Notes under the pieces: generated by a model
The model's input: the letters and a program-made list of their open reading frames with translations, nothing else
Database searches by the model: none
What the model was told of the DNA's origin: nothing
Shown: positions 12,635 through 26,334 of the stretch, in pieces
How positions within the stretch are numbered: position 1 is the stretch's first letter
How the letters are laid out: every line of letters begins with the position of its first letter
Position numbers and translations under genes: made by a program
From: Artocarpus heterophyllus
Lineage: Eukaryota; Streptophyta; Magnoliopsida; Rosales; Moraceae
Direction of reading: 5' to 3'
Length of the DNA: 64,000 nucleotides
Assembly: GCA_025403435.1 (NCBI GenBank)
Contig: CM046345.1
Coordinates: forward strand, 19,276,809-19,340,808

Positions 12635-13492
12635 TGCATTGGATATTCATAATCGGCTTAAGGGTAAATTCCATCTTACCTTTTCGATTATTTTTATTTT
12701 ACGTTCTGTTATCTCACCATTAGAAAACTTACCATCCAAGGATTGTATATCATTCAATTACACCTATATATCTAAATGCTTGAGCGCTCTAGTTTTCCAA
12801 TTATAGTATAACGCATATAGGAGAATATCATTGACTCCACCAATAGAGCTATGGATTCCATATCTATGAATAACAGGTCTACGCTATCAAGAGTTATGTT
12901 CCAACGTACTTGTATATGCACCATCACAAAGTCAAGATGTCACCCTTTGATACATCAAAAGACATAAGTCAAATCAATGGCTCCATTAGTCATTTCAAGA
13001 TTAAGATATAACACATATGATTAGCTAAAGTGAATTAATTTGCATAGTTGGAATTATTAATTTAAATCAATTCCACTCTATGTCCCAATCCAATACATCG
13101 TTACCTACGATAATGTACCAATGTTTCTACTCATAGAGTCCAACTCTGATGGCCAAGACAAACAATCTTCTATTAAGGATGTCGACAATATAACAATATA
13201 TAACAATCTTAGCATGAATAAAGTGCCCAAATTTATTCCCTCGATTATAGACTTATGATTTAGACCATCACCTTTAGAATCATGTCTTCCACATAATCTG
13301 TCCATCATATGCTTGATTCTTAAAGGTTTAGACCGATAGTTTTAGACTTTTATTTGCTTATCATACGTTCAACAAATATGAATGTAAAGAGGACAATAAT
13401 TGGTATATGAATAATAAATAAATTCTTTATTAATAAAATGTCTTCAAAAACATATTACAACATTTTACTCCTTAGGGCATACATGTCTAACA
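12635..13492 (-). repeat. 3' LTR of element B, U3-side part
   Basis: It continues the LTR cut at 2946 and matches 20160-21009. It ends in CTAACA at 13492, next to the purine tract. Confidence 0.85.
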
Positions 13493-13503
13493 ATCTCCTA
13501 CTT
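13493..13503 (-). other. Polypurine tract of element B
   Basis: The minus strand reads AAGTAGGAGAT against the LTR start, the same position and nearly the same sequence as in A and D. Confidence 0.7.
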
Positions 13504-13506
13504 ACA

Positions 13507-16500
13507 TTAAGTGAGTGAATATGGCATACCATGCATTCCATAGTTTCCACATGCCTCTTGAAAACCTTCGCAGTTAGTGTCTTCATGAATGGATCAGCTA
13601 AATTGTCCTTAGATGTAATTTTACATACAGCAACATACCCATCCTTAACAAAGTCTTTTATCACATGATACTTCTGATAAATATGCTTACTCTTCTTGTG
13701 AAATCTTAGTTCCTTTGCGTTAGCTATCGCTGCAGTGTTATCACAATACAACGATGCTGCCTTATGCATGCTAGAAACTACCTCAAGATCCCCAAAGAAC
13801 TTACAAAGCCACACTGCTTCTTTTGAAGCATCACTAGCTGCTACATACTCGGCTTCTATTGTTGAATCTGAAGTGTAATTTTGCTTGACACTTCTTGAAA
13901 CAATGGCACTATTGCCTAGAGTAAACACAAAACTAGAAGTTAACCTCCTCGAATCTGAACAGGATTAGAAATCCAAATCAGAATATCCTAAAGGTGTTAA
14001 ATCCTTACCTAAATATATAAGCATATACCCTCGAGTTCTTCTCAAGTACTTAAAAATATGCTTGACCACAACCTAGTGGTTCGGTCCTGGATTCGACTGA
14101 AACCGACTTACTATCCTGACTGCATAACTAATATCCGGTCGTGTGTAAAGCATGGTATACATGAGACTACCTACTGCTGAAGCATAAGGCACCTTCTTCA
14201 TGTATCCTCTTTCTTCATCAGACATTGGCGAGTCTTTTTTAGAAAGAGTAACTCTAGACTTAGATGGTTGCTCACCTTTCTTGGAATCTTGCATTGCAAA
14301 CCTCTTGAGAATTTTATCTATGCAGCTTGCTTGGGACAAAGCTATCATTCTATCCTTCCTATCTCGAAAGATCTAGATACCGAGAATATAATTAGCTTCA
14401 CCCAAGTCTTTCATGTCAAACTGCTTAGTTAACCATAATTTGACTGATGAAAATGCCCCAACATCATTGCCAATTAGCAGAATGTCATCTACATAGAGCA
14501 GTAGAAAAACTACCTTCCCATCCTTAATGTGTTTATAAACACATGATTCGTCCAAAATTTTTTTGAACCGATAGTCTTGACCACTTGATCAAATCTTATG
14601 TTCTAAGAATGGGAAGCCTGCTTAAGTCCATAAATTGACTTTAGCAGCTTATAAACCTTACCCTCCTAACCTTTAGCCTTGAATCCATTTGGCTATACCA
14701 TATATATGGACTCATTAAGATAGCCATTTTAAAAGGCCATTTTGACATCCATCTGCTAAATCTCATTGTCAAGAGCGACAACTATGGACAAGAAAATGTA
14801 GATGGACTTAAGCATGGCTATGGACGAAAAGGTTTCCTCATAATCGATTCCTTTCTTTTGCTTGTATCTCTTAGCTACAGTCTAACCTTATAGGTTTTGA
14901 CTTTTCCATCTACTCCTCTCTTTATCTTATAGATCTATTTATGCCCTATGGGTTTTACCCATTTGGGAAGATCCATAAGTTCTCAGACCTGATTAGTCTA
15001 CATAGAATTTATCTCAGTGTTCATGGCTTTTATCTAGAGTTTTGAATCAACATCCTCTATAGCCTCTTCATAAGTGTAAGGATTCCTATCATGTTCTTCT
15101 GGTTCAGCCAAAAAGGCCTCACCATTGAACATATACCTCTCGAGTTAACGTCCGATCTTCCCACTATGCCAAAGCCCCTTAGGTTGTTGTTCAATTGGTT
15201 TTTCTACATTGATTAGATTGGTTTCATCAAAAAACCCAGAGTGATCGAATCACTCGCCAACTCCTTGAGTACCACTTTACTTTGAGGTTTAAAGTCATTT
15301 ATGTTTCTTTCTTCAAGGAAAGTTGCATTTGTTGAAACCACGACTTTATTTTCCTTTGGTTTATAGAAATAATCCCCTTGAGTCCCTCTTGAATATCCTA
15401 CAAATACATAAACTTCCGAGCGTGCTTCCAACTTATTCACTTCCTTATATAGGACATGAGCCGGACATCCTCATATGCGAATATGGTTTAAGGATGTCTT
15501 TTTCCCTATCCATAACTCGTGAGGAGTTTTATGAACCGATTTTGAAGACATATTGTTCAAAAGATAACATGCGATTTGGAGTACATATCCCCAAAAAGAT
15601 AAAGGCAATGATGAATAACTCATAATGGACCTAACCATATCCAACAAAGTTATATTTGTTTTCTTAGTTACACCATTCTGTTGTGGAGTGCCCATCGTAG
15701 TCAAATAGGATAAAATCCCATTCTCTAATAAGTGTTCTAAGAATTCATTAGAGAGGTATTCACCACTTTGATCAGATCGAAATGCCTTTATGGGTTTACC
15801 TAATTGCTTTTTTGCTTCTGCCTGAAACTTCCTAAACTTGTCAAAAATTTTGCTTTTATGATGCATTAGACCTATACCTTGAGTAATCATCAATAAAAGT
15901 GACACAATACTCATTCCCTCCTTGTGCTCGGATGTTCATGGGACCACAAACATCACTATGCATAAGTTCTAGAACCCCTTCGGCCCTATTGCCCTCAGAC
16001 TCGAATGGTCTTTTGGCATTTTTCCCTCCAAACAAGATTTATATTGTGGTATAGATTCCACCTTTAAATGACTTAAAGGTCTATCCCCTACCAATCTTTG
16101 AATCCTATTCAGGCTAATATGACCTAATCGCAAATGCCAAAGATATGTCTTATTAAAGTGAGAAGCCTTAAGTCTTTTAGAGTTATTGTCTATAACCTCA
16201 ATGTTAAGCAGTAAGTCCATTTTAGGTTTGATAAAATATAGATTGTTTTGTATCCATCTATCATAGATAAAAGATTTGTTTTTACGATTCACCACTTTAT
16301 TATTAAAAGAAACTGAATAAGAGTCTTTAAATAAACAAGCAACAGATGTTAAATTCCTTTTAAGTTTGGGAACATAAAAACAATCTTGCAAAACTAAAAT
16401 CCTATAACTATCAAAATAAAGATAGACGTCTCCCATTGTTGAAGCGTGAAGTCTTCATGCAGCAGACTTCTCGTTGCTTTGAACTTTTGTAGAGAAACAC

Positions 16501-17406
16501 AAACATGATTAGTTGCTCTAGAATCATGACCCAAGTGTCACTTGATTCCTCAACCAAACAAGTTTCAATAACTAGAAGATCACACCTCTCTCCTCAAGAA
16601 AGAAAGCCCTTGCAATTCTTCTTGATGTGCTCGATCTTCCCACAAAAAAAGAACTTTAGCTTCTCCGGGTTCTTCATTTTCTTCTCCTTATTTTTGCCAT
16701 TTGCAGGAATAGAAGACTTCCTGTTCTTAGCTTTCTACTTCCTTCCATTCCCAAGGTTAGGATTGGAACCATATGCAGTTGCTAAGTTGGCCTCACCACC
16801 CGCAGAAGTTTCCTTGATTAGATTTTTGAACTCTTGTAATTGCTTTGTTTACTTTGTTAAGGTCACATCCTATTTATTGCTCAAATTGTATGAAGCTTTA
16901 AACAGGATGAACTCCTTTGATAGAGTTTGAAAAACCACAGTCATTTGTGACTCGGTATTGATATCAGCTTCATGGGCTTGAGTCTCAACGAGGTACCATG
17001 ACCAACATCATATGCTCATTTGCAGGCCTCCCGATCTTTATTTGCAGTTCAAAAGTTTCTGAAATGCCCTTTGCTATTTTGTTATGGCTTGGCCTCCAAA
17101 CATGTCTTCAAGATTATCCATGATTTACTTAGCAGTCTCATAATCTTCATGTTGAGCCTGTAGTATGTTATTCATACTAGCCATAACATAACACCAGTCA
17201 TGATCATTAGCATCTTTCCAACTATCATATGCTTAGATTTGCTCATTAGTGGATTCTCCGATAGGTTCGGGAGGACACGGTGTTGTTAGCATAAATTTTA
17301 GTTTCTCAAAGGCCAAGACAATATTCAGGTTCTTCTTCCAATCATTGTAATTCTCATGGGTTAATTGGTTTTTATCGAGTATCAAAGATAAAGCATTTTT
17401 AGACAT
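13507..17406 (-). pseudogene. Gag-pol polyprotein of element B (decayed)
   Basis: Colinear with A and D, from ATG 17406 to a TAA at 13507-13509. The zinc knuckle near 16650-16610 has lost its first Cys (Phe instead). The protease site near 16538-16525 reads DSR instead of DSG and is also hit by a 1-base deletion. The integrase keeps Asp residues (RSDQSGEYL near 15780), but the position of the third catalytic residue is Lys (15665-15663), giving GVTKKTN. RT keeps YVDD at 14495-14484. RNase H is readable to about 13530 but shifts frame at its end. Stops and frameshifts throughout make it non-coding. Confidence 0.88.
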
Positions 17407-18372
17407 TTTAATCTACAATAAAGAATCATATACCAAATATAAGCAAACATACCAAAATAGTTTAGTAAGATAACACAATTAAGTAAACAAACACTTGTAT
17501 TTTTGTGTCAAAACCTTGAAAATATCACAACCTTACAATGATAATTCCTAACTTAGAATTCAACAAGCCGCCTAGGTGAGACTTGCCAAGTTCAATTAGG
17601 AGCACAGATCCCCTCCTAATTAGTATATGCCATCCAAGACTCGTCTGATCTAGTATATATTAATAATCATTTTCTTTGGCCATTAATTTTATTAACAGAG
17701 CTCTAAGGGGAGGTCAATAATAAAATTAATATAAGTGTATAACTATCGTTTCAACTATTTTATCCATGATATATAATCGCCACCCAGGCGTGTGCATGAA
17801 TAGATCATACTAAAATAAATTATCCTTTCAGAGATTCAACCCGGTACATGATGAAATCCCTTCTTAGGGGTCGGGACCACTATGTGCCACCTATGGACCA
17901 ACGATAGGGACCATAGGTCCTCTCTTTGAAAACCTTCTCCCCCTCAATCTTTTAAAAAACCAAGATTTTATTTTAAAAACATGCATGAATAATTTTTAAT
18001 GAGTGGCACTCCCTATACTTTATGACATGTTATCAACATACATGGCAAATTATATTATAATACAGACAAGTAAGCAATCATGCAAAGCCACAAGCAAAAT
18101 AATAAGAAATAACCATAATATTATGGTTCCACCCTAGAGAAAAGAAATTAATGATTATAAGAGATCAATCGAAACATATTATCCATTCTTCATCCTTGAA
18201 TCTTCAAGTTGTATCTGTCTTCATGTGGTATCTATCTTTAAGTCTTCAATTCTGCACAGATCAAATGCTTCACTTTTTCGGCCATCACAAAATTTCATGT
18301 TTCTCAAAGTTGTCTTAAAAATAAAATCAAAACTACACCAAAAAACACACCTTTTCTAAAAAACCACAACAC

Positions 18373-18570
18373 TCTGCCGGCATGCTGATTTATGTGATAG
18401 GCCTGTTAGTCATAAGCCATCGGCTTACCGAACTTGGCAGTTCAGTCTTCTGCCAAAGCTGGTTGAATCTTGCCTCGTGGATGGCTTGCCAAACTGTAGG
18501 TTTAGCCTGTTGGTCTACAACCATCGGTTTGCCGATCCTAAGGGTTCGGCCTGCCGACCGGGCAGATTTT
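18373..18570 (-). repeat. Palindrome cluster in the leader of element B
   Basis: Degenerate copies of the TCGGCNNGCCGA palindrome occur in the same leader position as in A and D, for example near 18419-18431, 18524-18536 and 18546-18560. It is more eroded than in A, mostly at C and G positions. Confidence 0.6.
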
Positions 18571-19057
18571 ACGTTCTTTCCAAAAAACAGCTTTTACGTA
18601 GTTTTTCAATCTTATTTTTAATAATTCAAAAACATAAAAATTTTAGAGACTCAGGAAATACTTTTGGAATCGCTATCATCCATCTTTTAGGTCTATCTTC
18701 ACTCCGAATAATAATTTAATTACAAAATTTTTATAAATTTAAAATTAAATAATAATTTCTAGATGGTGATGATAGACTGTCATCTAATTACATGAAAAAT
18801 CTAGATACACATTCTAACCTCTAAGGAAGCATAACCGGCATAAATTAATTAATTAACAAATAATTAAATAATAATTTAATCAACCATAATTAATTAATAA
18901 ACATTCACCATATAATCTCATGACAACATATAAATATGTAGAAAACATAGGTGCCAACTCTATAAAAAAAATTAAATTCAAGCATAGGAGAGATCAAGTT
19001 CACTTAATTTATATATATAGCATGATCATAAACTCGTAAATTTACATACAAATGTTG

Positions 19058-19069
19058 GCTTTAATACCA
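19058..19069 (-). other. Primer-binding site of element B (mutated)
   Basis: The minus strand reads TGGTATTAAAGC, two changes from the intact initiator-Met site of A, 2 bp inside the LTR. Confidence 0.75.
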
Positions 19070-19071
19070 AT

Positions 19072-21009
19072 TGTTGTAAAAACATGTACATAGTAATATT
19101 TTAAAAATTTTAAATCACAGTATTTTTCAAAACACAAGTTTGACATACTATATACATAAATTAATAAGATCTTACTAATCTTTGTATGTCGAAGAGCTCC
19201 TGCAATCAGTGCAAAGAAAAACGTTCTAGAAAAGCCTCAATCAACCAGTCTTCTTTGCGATTCTCTATCCACAATCGAAATGTGTATGGGCACACCTCAT
19301 ATAGCTCTTCCACTGGTGACTCTCCTTCTAACCAATTGAGAAGACCTAGAGTAAAGGTTCATGATTTTGAACAAAAGCTCTCAGGAAATTTTACAGTATC
19401 TAACATTATAGTACTCACTCTTAACTTCTCTACTAATCTACTTAACTTAGAAAACTCACTCCCTATTTATAGAGGTCGTCCCTAAGGTTGGTCATTATCA
19501 TATAAGGCCTCAAATTCAAATCTGGATCAACTTCTAATAAAATCACGTCAAAAATACGTGATCAAATTATCGTTAGATCGATAGGCTAAACTAATGGATC
19601 GACCTGCCAAACTTGCTCCATCTATAGGACGAACTAACTGATCGGCCTACCAAAGTTGCAATAATATGATCCTTAAGAATCTTTTATTTTCCAATTGAGA
19701 TTTTTTAGATAGAGTCTCAGTTTTAATTCAAATAACCCAATAGAGAAGTTATTTGATTAAAATAGTCATATCTAGATAATCTCTAGGAAACTAAATATTC
19801 CCAATAATTCAACAAGTTTATGTTGAATTAATTTACAAAAATTAATTCAAAAATAAACATACATGAATTATCTGATCCTATTGAATTTCAGCCAATCTAA
19901 TAATTTAACATAAGTCATCAATTTATTGAAAAAGCACGCCGTATCATTATGGGACTTATTATGAGCTAGCAAAGAAGACCTAATGGACCTATATAGTTCA
20001 AACTCCAACAATTATGAAATATAATATCCCAAGTATACATTTTATAGTTATCAACTCTAATGGTACTTTACTAAAAGCATAGAGTTGTACTCTCAAACTA
20101 TATAAAATTATGAAGCCTAAATTAGTTAAGTGTCCATGACATATCACAATGCATCGTATCCCCATAAGATATTCATAATCAGCTTAAGGATAAATTCCAT
20201 CTTACCTTCCTAAATAATTTTATCTTATGTTTCGTTATCTCACCATTAGAAAACTTACCATCCAAGGATAGTATACTATTCGGTTACACCTATATATCCA
20301 AATGGTTGAGCGCTCTAGTTTTTCAGTTATAGGATAATGCATATAAGAGAATATCATTGACCCACCAATAGAGCTATGGATTTCACATATATGAATAACA
20401 GGTCTACACTATCAAAAGTTATATCTCCAACGTACTGGTATGCGCACTATCACAAAGTCAGGATGTCACCTTTTAGCACATCAAAAGACAAAAGTCAAAA
20501 TAACTGGCTCGTTAGTCATTTCAAGATTAAGATACAATACATATGATTGTCTAAAGTGAATTGATTTGCACAGATAGAATTATCAATCCAAATCAATTCC
20601 ACTTGATGTCCTGATCTAATACATCGTTATCTATGATAATGTACCAATGTTTCTACTCACAGAGTCTAACTTTGATGGCCAAGATAAATCATCTCCCATC
20701 AAGAATGTAGACAATATAACAATCTTAGCATGAATAAAGTGCCCAACTTTATTCCTTTGGTTGTAGACCTTATGATTTAGACCATCACCTTTAGAATCAT
20801 GTCTTCTACATAATCTGTCCATTATATGCCTGATTCTCAAAGGTTTAGACCTACAATCTCAGACTTTTGTGTGCTTATCATACATTCAAAAAATATGAAC
20901 GTAAAGAGGACAATAATTGGTATATGAATAATAAATAAATTTTTTATTAATAAAATGTCTCCAAAAACAAATTACAACATTTGACTCCTTAGGGCATATA
21001 TGTCTAATA
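19072..21009 (-). repeat. 5' LTR of element B
   Basis: About 1938 bp, starting TGTTGTAAAA on the plus strand and ending CTAATA, where the last bases have drifted from CTAACA. The TATA box is at 19464-19471. The TSD ATATG follows. Confidence 0.85.
19464..19471 (-). promoter_or_regulatory. TATA box of the 5' LTR of B
   Basis: The minus strand reads TATAAATA within CTCTATAAATAGGGAG, the same context as both LTRs of D. Confidence 0.6.
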
Positions 21010-21014
21010 ATATG
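21010..21014. repeat. Target-site duplication of element B, right copy (ATATG)
   Basis: It matches 1854-1858. The LTR of C resumes right after it. Confidence 0.85.
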
Positions 21015-22422
21015 AGGGTACGCATGCCTATAAATTAAAGACATGAATCTTGATTGACGTAGATACATTATTCATAGATATGGAATTCCTAGCTCTTATG
21101 TAGAGTTATTGATATTCTTTTATAGGTATTTTCCTATAATTGGAAACTAGAGCTCTTAACCATTTAGATATATATAAGTGATACCAAATGATATACTATT
21201 TATACTGGTAATAAATAGTAAGTGTTCCAATGGTGAGATAATAGGACATAAAAAATAAATATAATCATAAAGATAAAATGAAATTTATCCTTAAGCCGAT
21301 TATGAATATCTTACGGGGATGTTACACATTATAATATATTGTAAACGATTAACTTATTGGAATTTCGTAACTTATATATAGTTTAAGGGTGCAACTTTAA
21401 GCTTTCAATGGAACAACTTTAGAGTTGATGATTATTAAATATATGTGATGAGGACATGTTATTTTATAATTATAGGAACTTGATCTATATATGTCCATCG
21501 GGTCCTCTTTGCTAACTCACGTATTTTCTCATAGTCGTACGGCGTGTTTTTCTTACAGATTGGTAACTTATGTTAATTCTTTGATTGAATAAAATTTGAT
21601 TGATTGGGTTTAATAATTCATGTTAGTTTATTGGTTGAATTAATTTCATGAATTAATTCAAAATAAACATGTTGAATTATTTGAATATATTTTATCATAT
21701 GAGATTATCTGCATGTGACTGTTTTAATCAACTAACTTCCATATTGGATTGTTTGAATTAAAATTAAGGTTCTATAAAGGATACCCACATCAAATAAAAT
21801 AGCATTTATCCATTCGGCATGTTTTGGGTTAATCGGATAATCATGGAGGATCAGCCATAGCCAAGTGATCAACTGCCATACACAGGGGGTGATTGATTGT
21901 CCTTGCTAAGTCATTGATCGGTGTGTTAAGTGTTTTTGTGACTTGAATTGATCCAAACTTGAATTTTAAAACCTAATATAATAAGAATAAGTCCCAATCT
22001 GACCTCCATATAAAAGAAATGTTTTTCTATTTTTTCTTAGACTACTTGACAAAATTCAGAGAAAGTATTCTCTTTATAACTCCCGCAGGCTTATTGTTTA
22101 ACATCTGGAAGAAGAATCCTTGGTCTTCTCTAGTGGTCAGAAGGGAACGGTGCCAAGGAGGAAAGACTGAATGATGTGTAACCACCTGCATTCCAATCGT
22201 AGAAAAGAGAATAGGAAAGAAGTCTAGTTGGTTAAGGCCCTTCCAATAGAAGTACTCTTGTAGCAATTTTGAATAAATCCTTTCTGTCAGAAGTACAGTT
22301 TTCAGTCTACTAAGAGGTATAAAGATCTTAGATTAATTTACATGCATAGCATGTCTAACTTGCGTTGGGAAAAAGGTTTTAATTAAACATTTTAAAATTC
22401 GTTGCATACTTATTTTCCAACA
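21015..22422 (+). repeat. 5' LTR of element C, second part
   Basis: It continues from 1858 and aligns with 40925-42360 of the 3' LTR. It ends TTTTCCAACA next to the primer site. The TATA box is at 22009-22015. Confidence 0.83.
22009..22015 (+). promoter_or_regulatory. TATA box of the 5' LTR of C
   Basis: TATAAAA in a context (GACCTCCATATAAAAG) matched, with change, near 41935 in the 3' LTR. Confidence 0.55.
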
Positions 22423-22424
22423 AT

Positions 22425-22436
22425 TGATATCAAAGC
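22425..22436 (+). other. Primer-binding site of element C (mutated)
   Basis: TGATATCAAAGC, two changes from the intact TGGTATCAGAGC, two bases inside the LTR. A leader of the same family follows until the Mutator-like insertion. Confidence 0.75.
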
Positions 22437-22885
22437 CTTGGTTTTACGGAGTTTTTCTGGGTTTGTGATTATGCTATGTACATAAATTATGTGATCCTAA
22501 TCTCTCCCATGCTTAAATTATGTTTTCTAGAGAGTTAGTACTCTAGGGTTTCTATATATTTATATGTTGTCATGAGTTGATATATTGAATGTTTATTGAT
22601 TAATTATTATTAATTAAATTTTTGTTTTAATTATTATTTTTAATTAACTAATTTTGTCGTTATAGTTCCTTAGAGGTAAGAATATGTAACTAGGTTTTTC
22701 ATGTAATTAGATAGCAGTCTATCATCATAGTATAGGATTTATTATTTTTATTTTGGTTATAAATTTATATTAAAATAATTATTTGAAGTAAAAATGAATC
22801 TAGAAGATGGAGATGATCGCTGGTTTATTTATTTTCTATGTCTATAATATTTTTGTAAGTTGTCTAAATTGTTATTAAAATTAAA
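22437..22885 (+). other. Untranslated leader of C, first part
   Basis: AT-rich and non-coding. It shares the order of short motifs with the leaders of A, B and D, such as the block around 22660-22725. Bases 22875-22885 (TTAAAATTAAA) are the left TSD of the Mutator-like element. Confidence 0.7.
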
Positions 22886-23121
22886 GGTGAATTCCTTAGT
22901 TGGTCCCAACCTTTTACGAATGTGAGATTTTGGTCCCCAATTTTTTTTTTTATTTTTTAGTCCGCGACCTTTCATTTTAGTAGCAGAGGGACAATATTAA
23001 TAGTCAAACCGTTAAGTTTAACAATTAAAATTTGTTGGATATCTTTTTTTAAGTAAAATTACTATATTACCCTTTAAATAATTGACAAAATTAATAAAAT
23101 TTAAAACAAAAATTTATTTAA

Positions 23122-23270
23122 AAAAGATAAAAATAAAAAAACCCATCTGTTCGCCTTCTTCTTCTTCTTCTTCTTCTTCCTTTAAAAAAAGCTAAAAATA
23201 AAAAACCCATTTGCTCCCCTTCTTCTTCCTTTAAAAAAAGCTAAAAATAAAAAACCCATCTGCTCCCTTT
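23122..23270. repeat. Tandem repeat inside the Mutator-like element
   Basis: Two close copies of a unit of about 49 bp start at 23179 and 23228, with a weaker copy before them. Each has an A-rich part, AAACCCAT and a CTT-rich part. Runs of CTT flank them. Confidence 0.65.
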
Positions 23271-23793
23271 CTTCTTCTTCTTCTTCTTTCTCTCTTCACC
23301 CAAAAACATCGTTAAACAAACTCAAATCATTTTCTTCTCAAAAAAAATCAAAGAAAAAATTAAACAAAAACTAAAAGCAATCAAATAATCAACAATCAAC
23401 ATAAAATATCAGATCAACCTAAATAAAATTCATGATTAGCAAACAAAAATCAAGAAAAAAAGTAAGGCCACATAGCCTCCCTTATCGCCCACCACTGTCG
23501 ATCGTGCTGGTGACCCCTCCTTCATGCCTAACCACGCCATCCCATCCTCGTCGCCATTGCATCCAACCCCATCACACCCAACCCTCTCTAATGCACTCAA
23601 CCCAATATTACCCCCCTCTTGTTATAGCCTATCCCTATCTGATCACAATCGCTAAAATTGAAAAAACAAAAAAAAAAACCTCGAACTAAAGCACTAATTA
23701 ATAGCATGAAATTGAAGAGCTAGGTTGTCCACAAGAGGGCGCGATAAGGTGGGCTATCCATGGGAGGCCACGACGAGCTGGGTCCGACCAAGG

Positions 23794-23798
23794 GACCC
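23794..23798. repeat. Target-site duplication of element D, left copy (GACCC)
   Basis: GACCC recurs at 33445-33449 just beyond the other LTR of D. Confidence 0.9.
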
Positions 23799-25825
23799 TG
23801 TTAGACATGTATGCCTTAAGGAGTAAAAATGTAATAAGTTTTTGGAGACATTTTATCAATAAAGAATTTACTTATTGTTTATATACCAAATCTTGTCCTC
23901 TTTATGTTCATATTTGTTGAATGTATGTTAAGCAAACAATAGTCTAAGACTATCGGTCTAAACCTTAAGAATTGGGCATATAATAGACAGATTATACGGA
24001 AGACACGATTCTTAATGTGACAGTCTAATCATAAGATCCACAATCGAGGGAATAAAGTTGGGTGCTTTATTCATATAAAGATTGTTATGTTGTCTATATC
24101 CCAAATGGGAGATGGTTTGTCTTGGCCATTGGAGGTGGACTCTATGAATAGAAACATTGGCAAGCTATCATAGGTTGACGATGTGTTAGATTGGGAGATA
24201 AAGTGAATAGATTTGGATTAACAATTCTATCTCGGCAAATCGATTCACTTTAGACAATCATTTGTATTGTATCTTAATCCTGAGATGAATAGTAGGCCCG
24301 TTGTCTTGACTTGTGTGTTTTGATGTACCAAAAGGTGATACCCATATCTTAATAGTGGTATACATGCCAGTACGTTTGAGGCATAAATCTTGATAATGTA
24401 GACCTATTATTCATAGATATGGAATCTATAGCTCCTCTTTAGGAGCAGTGATATCCTCTTATATGCGTTATCCTGCAATTGAAAAATTGGAGCGCTCAAC
24501 CATTTGGATATATAGGTGTAACCGAATGGTATACTATCTTTAGATGGTAAGTTTTTCAATGGTGAGATAATGGATTTGAAGATAAAAATAATTAGAAAGG
24601 TAGGACAGAACTTGTCCTTAAGCTAATTATGGATAATCATATGGGGATGCGATACACTATGATATGTCATTGAGACTTAGCTATACGGGCTTCGTAATTC
24701 TATATAGTTCGAAAGTGCAGCTCCAAGCTTTTAGTGGAGTAGCATTGGAGTTGATAATTATGAAATGTATATCTGGGATATTGGGTTTCATAATTATCGG
24801 GAGCTTGAACTATATAGGTCCATTTGGTCTCCTTTGCTAGCTCATAATATCTTGTAACGATACGGCGTGCTTTTCCTATAATTGGTGACTTATGTCAGAT
24901 TTATTAGATTGGTTGAAATTCAAAAGAATCAAATAATTCATGTCTGTTTATCGGTTGAATTAATTTTGTGATAAAATTAATTCAAGATAAACTTGTTAAA
25001 TTACCGGGATTAGATAATTCTTGTCTGTTTATCGGTTGATTTAATTTTGAATAAATTAGATCAAGATAAAATTGTAGAATTATTCGGAATTTATTTATTT
25101 TCCTAGAGATTATCTAGATAAAGTTGTTTTAATCAAATAACTTTTCTATTGGGTTATTTGAATTAAAACTGAGACTTTATCCTATAGAATCTCGGGTGGA
25201 AAATAAAAGTTCGTTGAGATATTAATTGGCAGTTCAGCATGTCGATCCTCAAGTTCGTCCTGTAGATGGGGCCTGTTCGGCCTGCCGATCATCCTGATCG
25301 GCCTGTCGATGAGCGAAAGATAAAATCATACGGTTTTACATGGATCTTATCAGATATTGATTCGAATTTGACTCTGATTCAAATTTTGAGACCTAATCTG
25401 ATAAGGACTGCCCTGGACCCAAACTCTATAAATAGAGAGCAAGTCACATAAGTTATTGAGATCAATTGAGAGATTAAGAGTGATACTCTGTTGGTGAGAA
25501 TCTAGAAACTCCCTGAGAGCTCTTGTTCACAAATCACAAACACTTGCTTTGGGTTCTCCCAATTGGTTGGAATGAGAGTCACCCGGTGGAAGAGCTGTAC
25601 ATGTAAGGCCATACTAACTCTAATCGTGTATAGAGAATAGCAAAGAAGACCAATTGGTTGAGGCTCTTCTGGAATGTTACTTTTCTTCACTGATTGCAGG
25701 AGCTTTTCGGCACACAAAGGTTAGTAAGATCTGTTTAATTTATGCATATAGCATGTCAAACTTGTGTTTTGAAAAATACTCTGATTTAAAATTTTAAAAT
25801 TTCATTGCGTACTATTTTTCTAACA
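23799..25825 (+). repeat. 5' LTR of element D
   Basis: 2027 bp, TGTTAG to CTAACA. It contains a palindrome-motif group near 25225-25315 and a TATA box at 25427-25434. Confidence 0.92.
25427..25434 (+). promoter_or_regulatory. TATA box of the 5' LTR of D
   Basis: TATAAATA within CTCTATAAATAGAG, conserved at 33066-33073 in the 3' LTR. It predicts a start near 25460 and transcription through the leader into gag. Confidence 0.7.
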
Positions 25826-25827
25826 AT

Positions 25828-25839
25828 TGGTATCGGAGC
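25828..25839 (+). other. Primer-binding site of element D
   Basis: TGGTATCGGAGC, one change from the intact initiator-Met site of A. Confidence 0.88.
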
Positions 25840-26334
25840 TCCAGTTTTTACATAAATTTACGAGTTTGTGATCATATTATATGTATAAATTTTGTGATCT
25901 TAATCTCTCCTATGCTTGAATTTAAATTTATAGAGACTTGGCGCTCTAGGTTTCTATATATTATATATGTTGTCATCGAGTATGTGGTGAATGTTCATTA
26001 ATTAATTATGGTTGATTAAATAGTTATTTAATTATTTATTAGTTAATTAATTTATACTGGTTATGGTTCCTTAGAGGTTAGAATGTATATCTAGGTTTTT
26101 CATGTAATTAGATAGCAAACTATCATCTCCATCTAGGAATCATTATTTTTTAAAAATTTATAAGAATTTTGTAATTAAATAATCATTCGGAGAAGATAGA
26201 TATAGAAGGCGGATCTAGAAGAATGATAATGGCACTCCCAGGTATTTCCTGAGTCTCTAATTTTACATTTTTGAATTGTTGAAAATAAAATTGATGAATT
26301 GCATTAAAAATTGCATTTTTTAGAATGGGAGATT

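Larger units (their letters stand above)
1859..21009 (-). mobile_element. Ty1/copia retrotransposon B, inserted in the 5' LTR of C
   Basis: This is a minus-strand copia element. Its 3' LTR is 1859-2946 plus 12630-13492, the purine tract 13493-13503, the decayed gag-pol 13507-17406, the primer site 19058-19069 and the 5' LTR 19072-21009. The 5-bp ATATG at 1854-1858 and 21010-21014 is the TSD, and the sequence on either side joins into a continuous C-type LTR. Element A splits its 3' LTR; without A it is about 9.46 kb. Its LTRs differ from each other much more than those of A, as expected if B is older. Confidence 0.88.

Noticed and set aside
23432..23689. 85-residue Pro/His-rich frame inside the Mutator-like element
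   Set aside because: Low-complexity reading of a C-rich stretch; no domain and no homology I can name.
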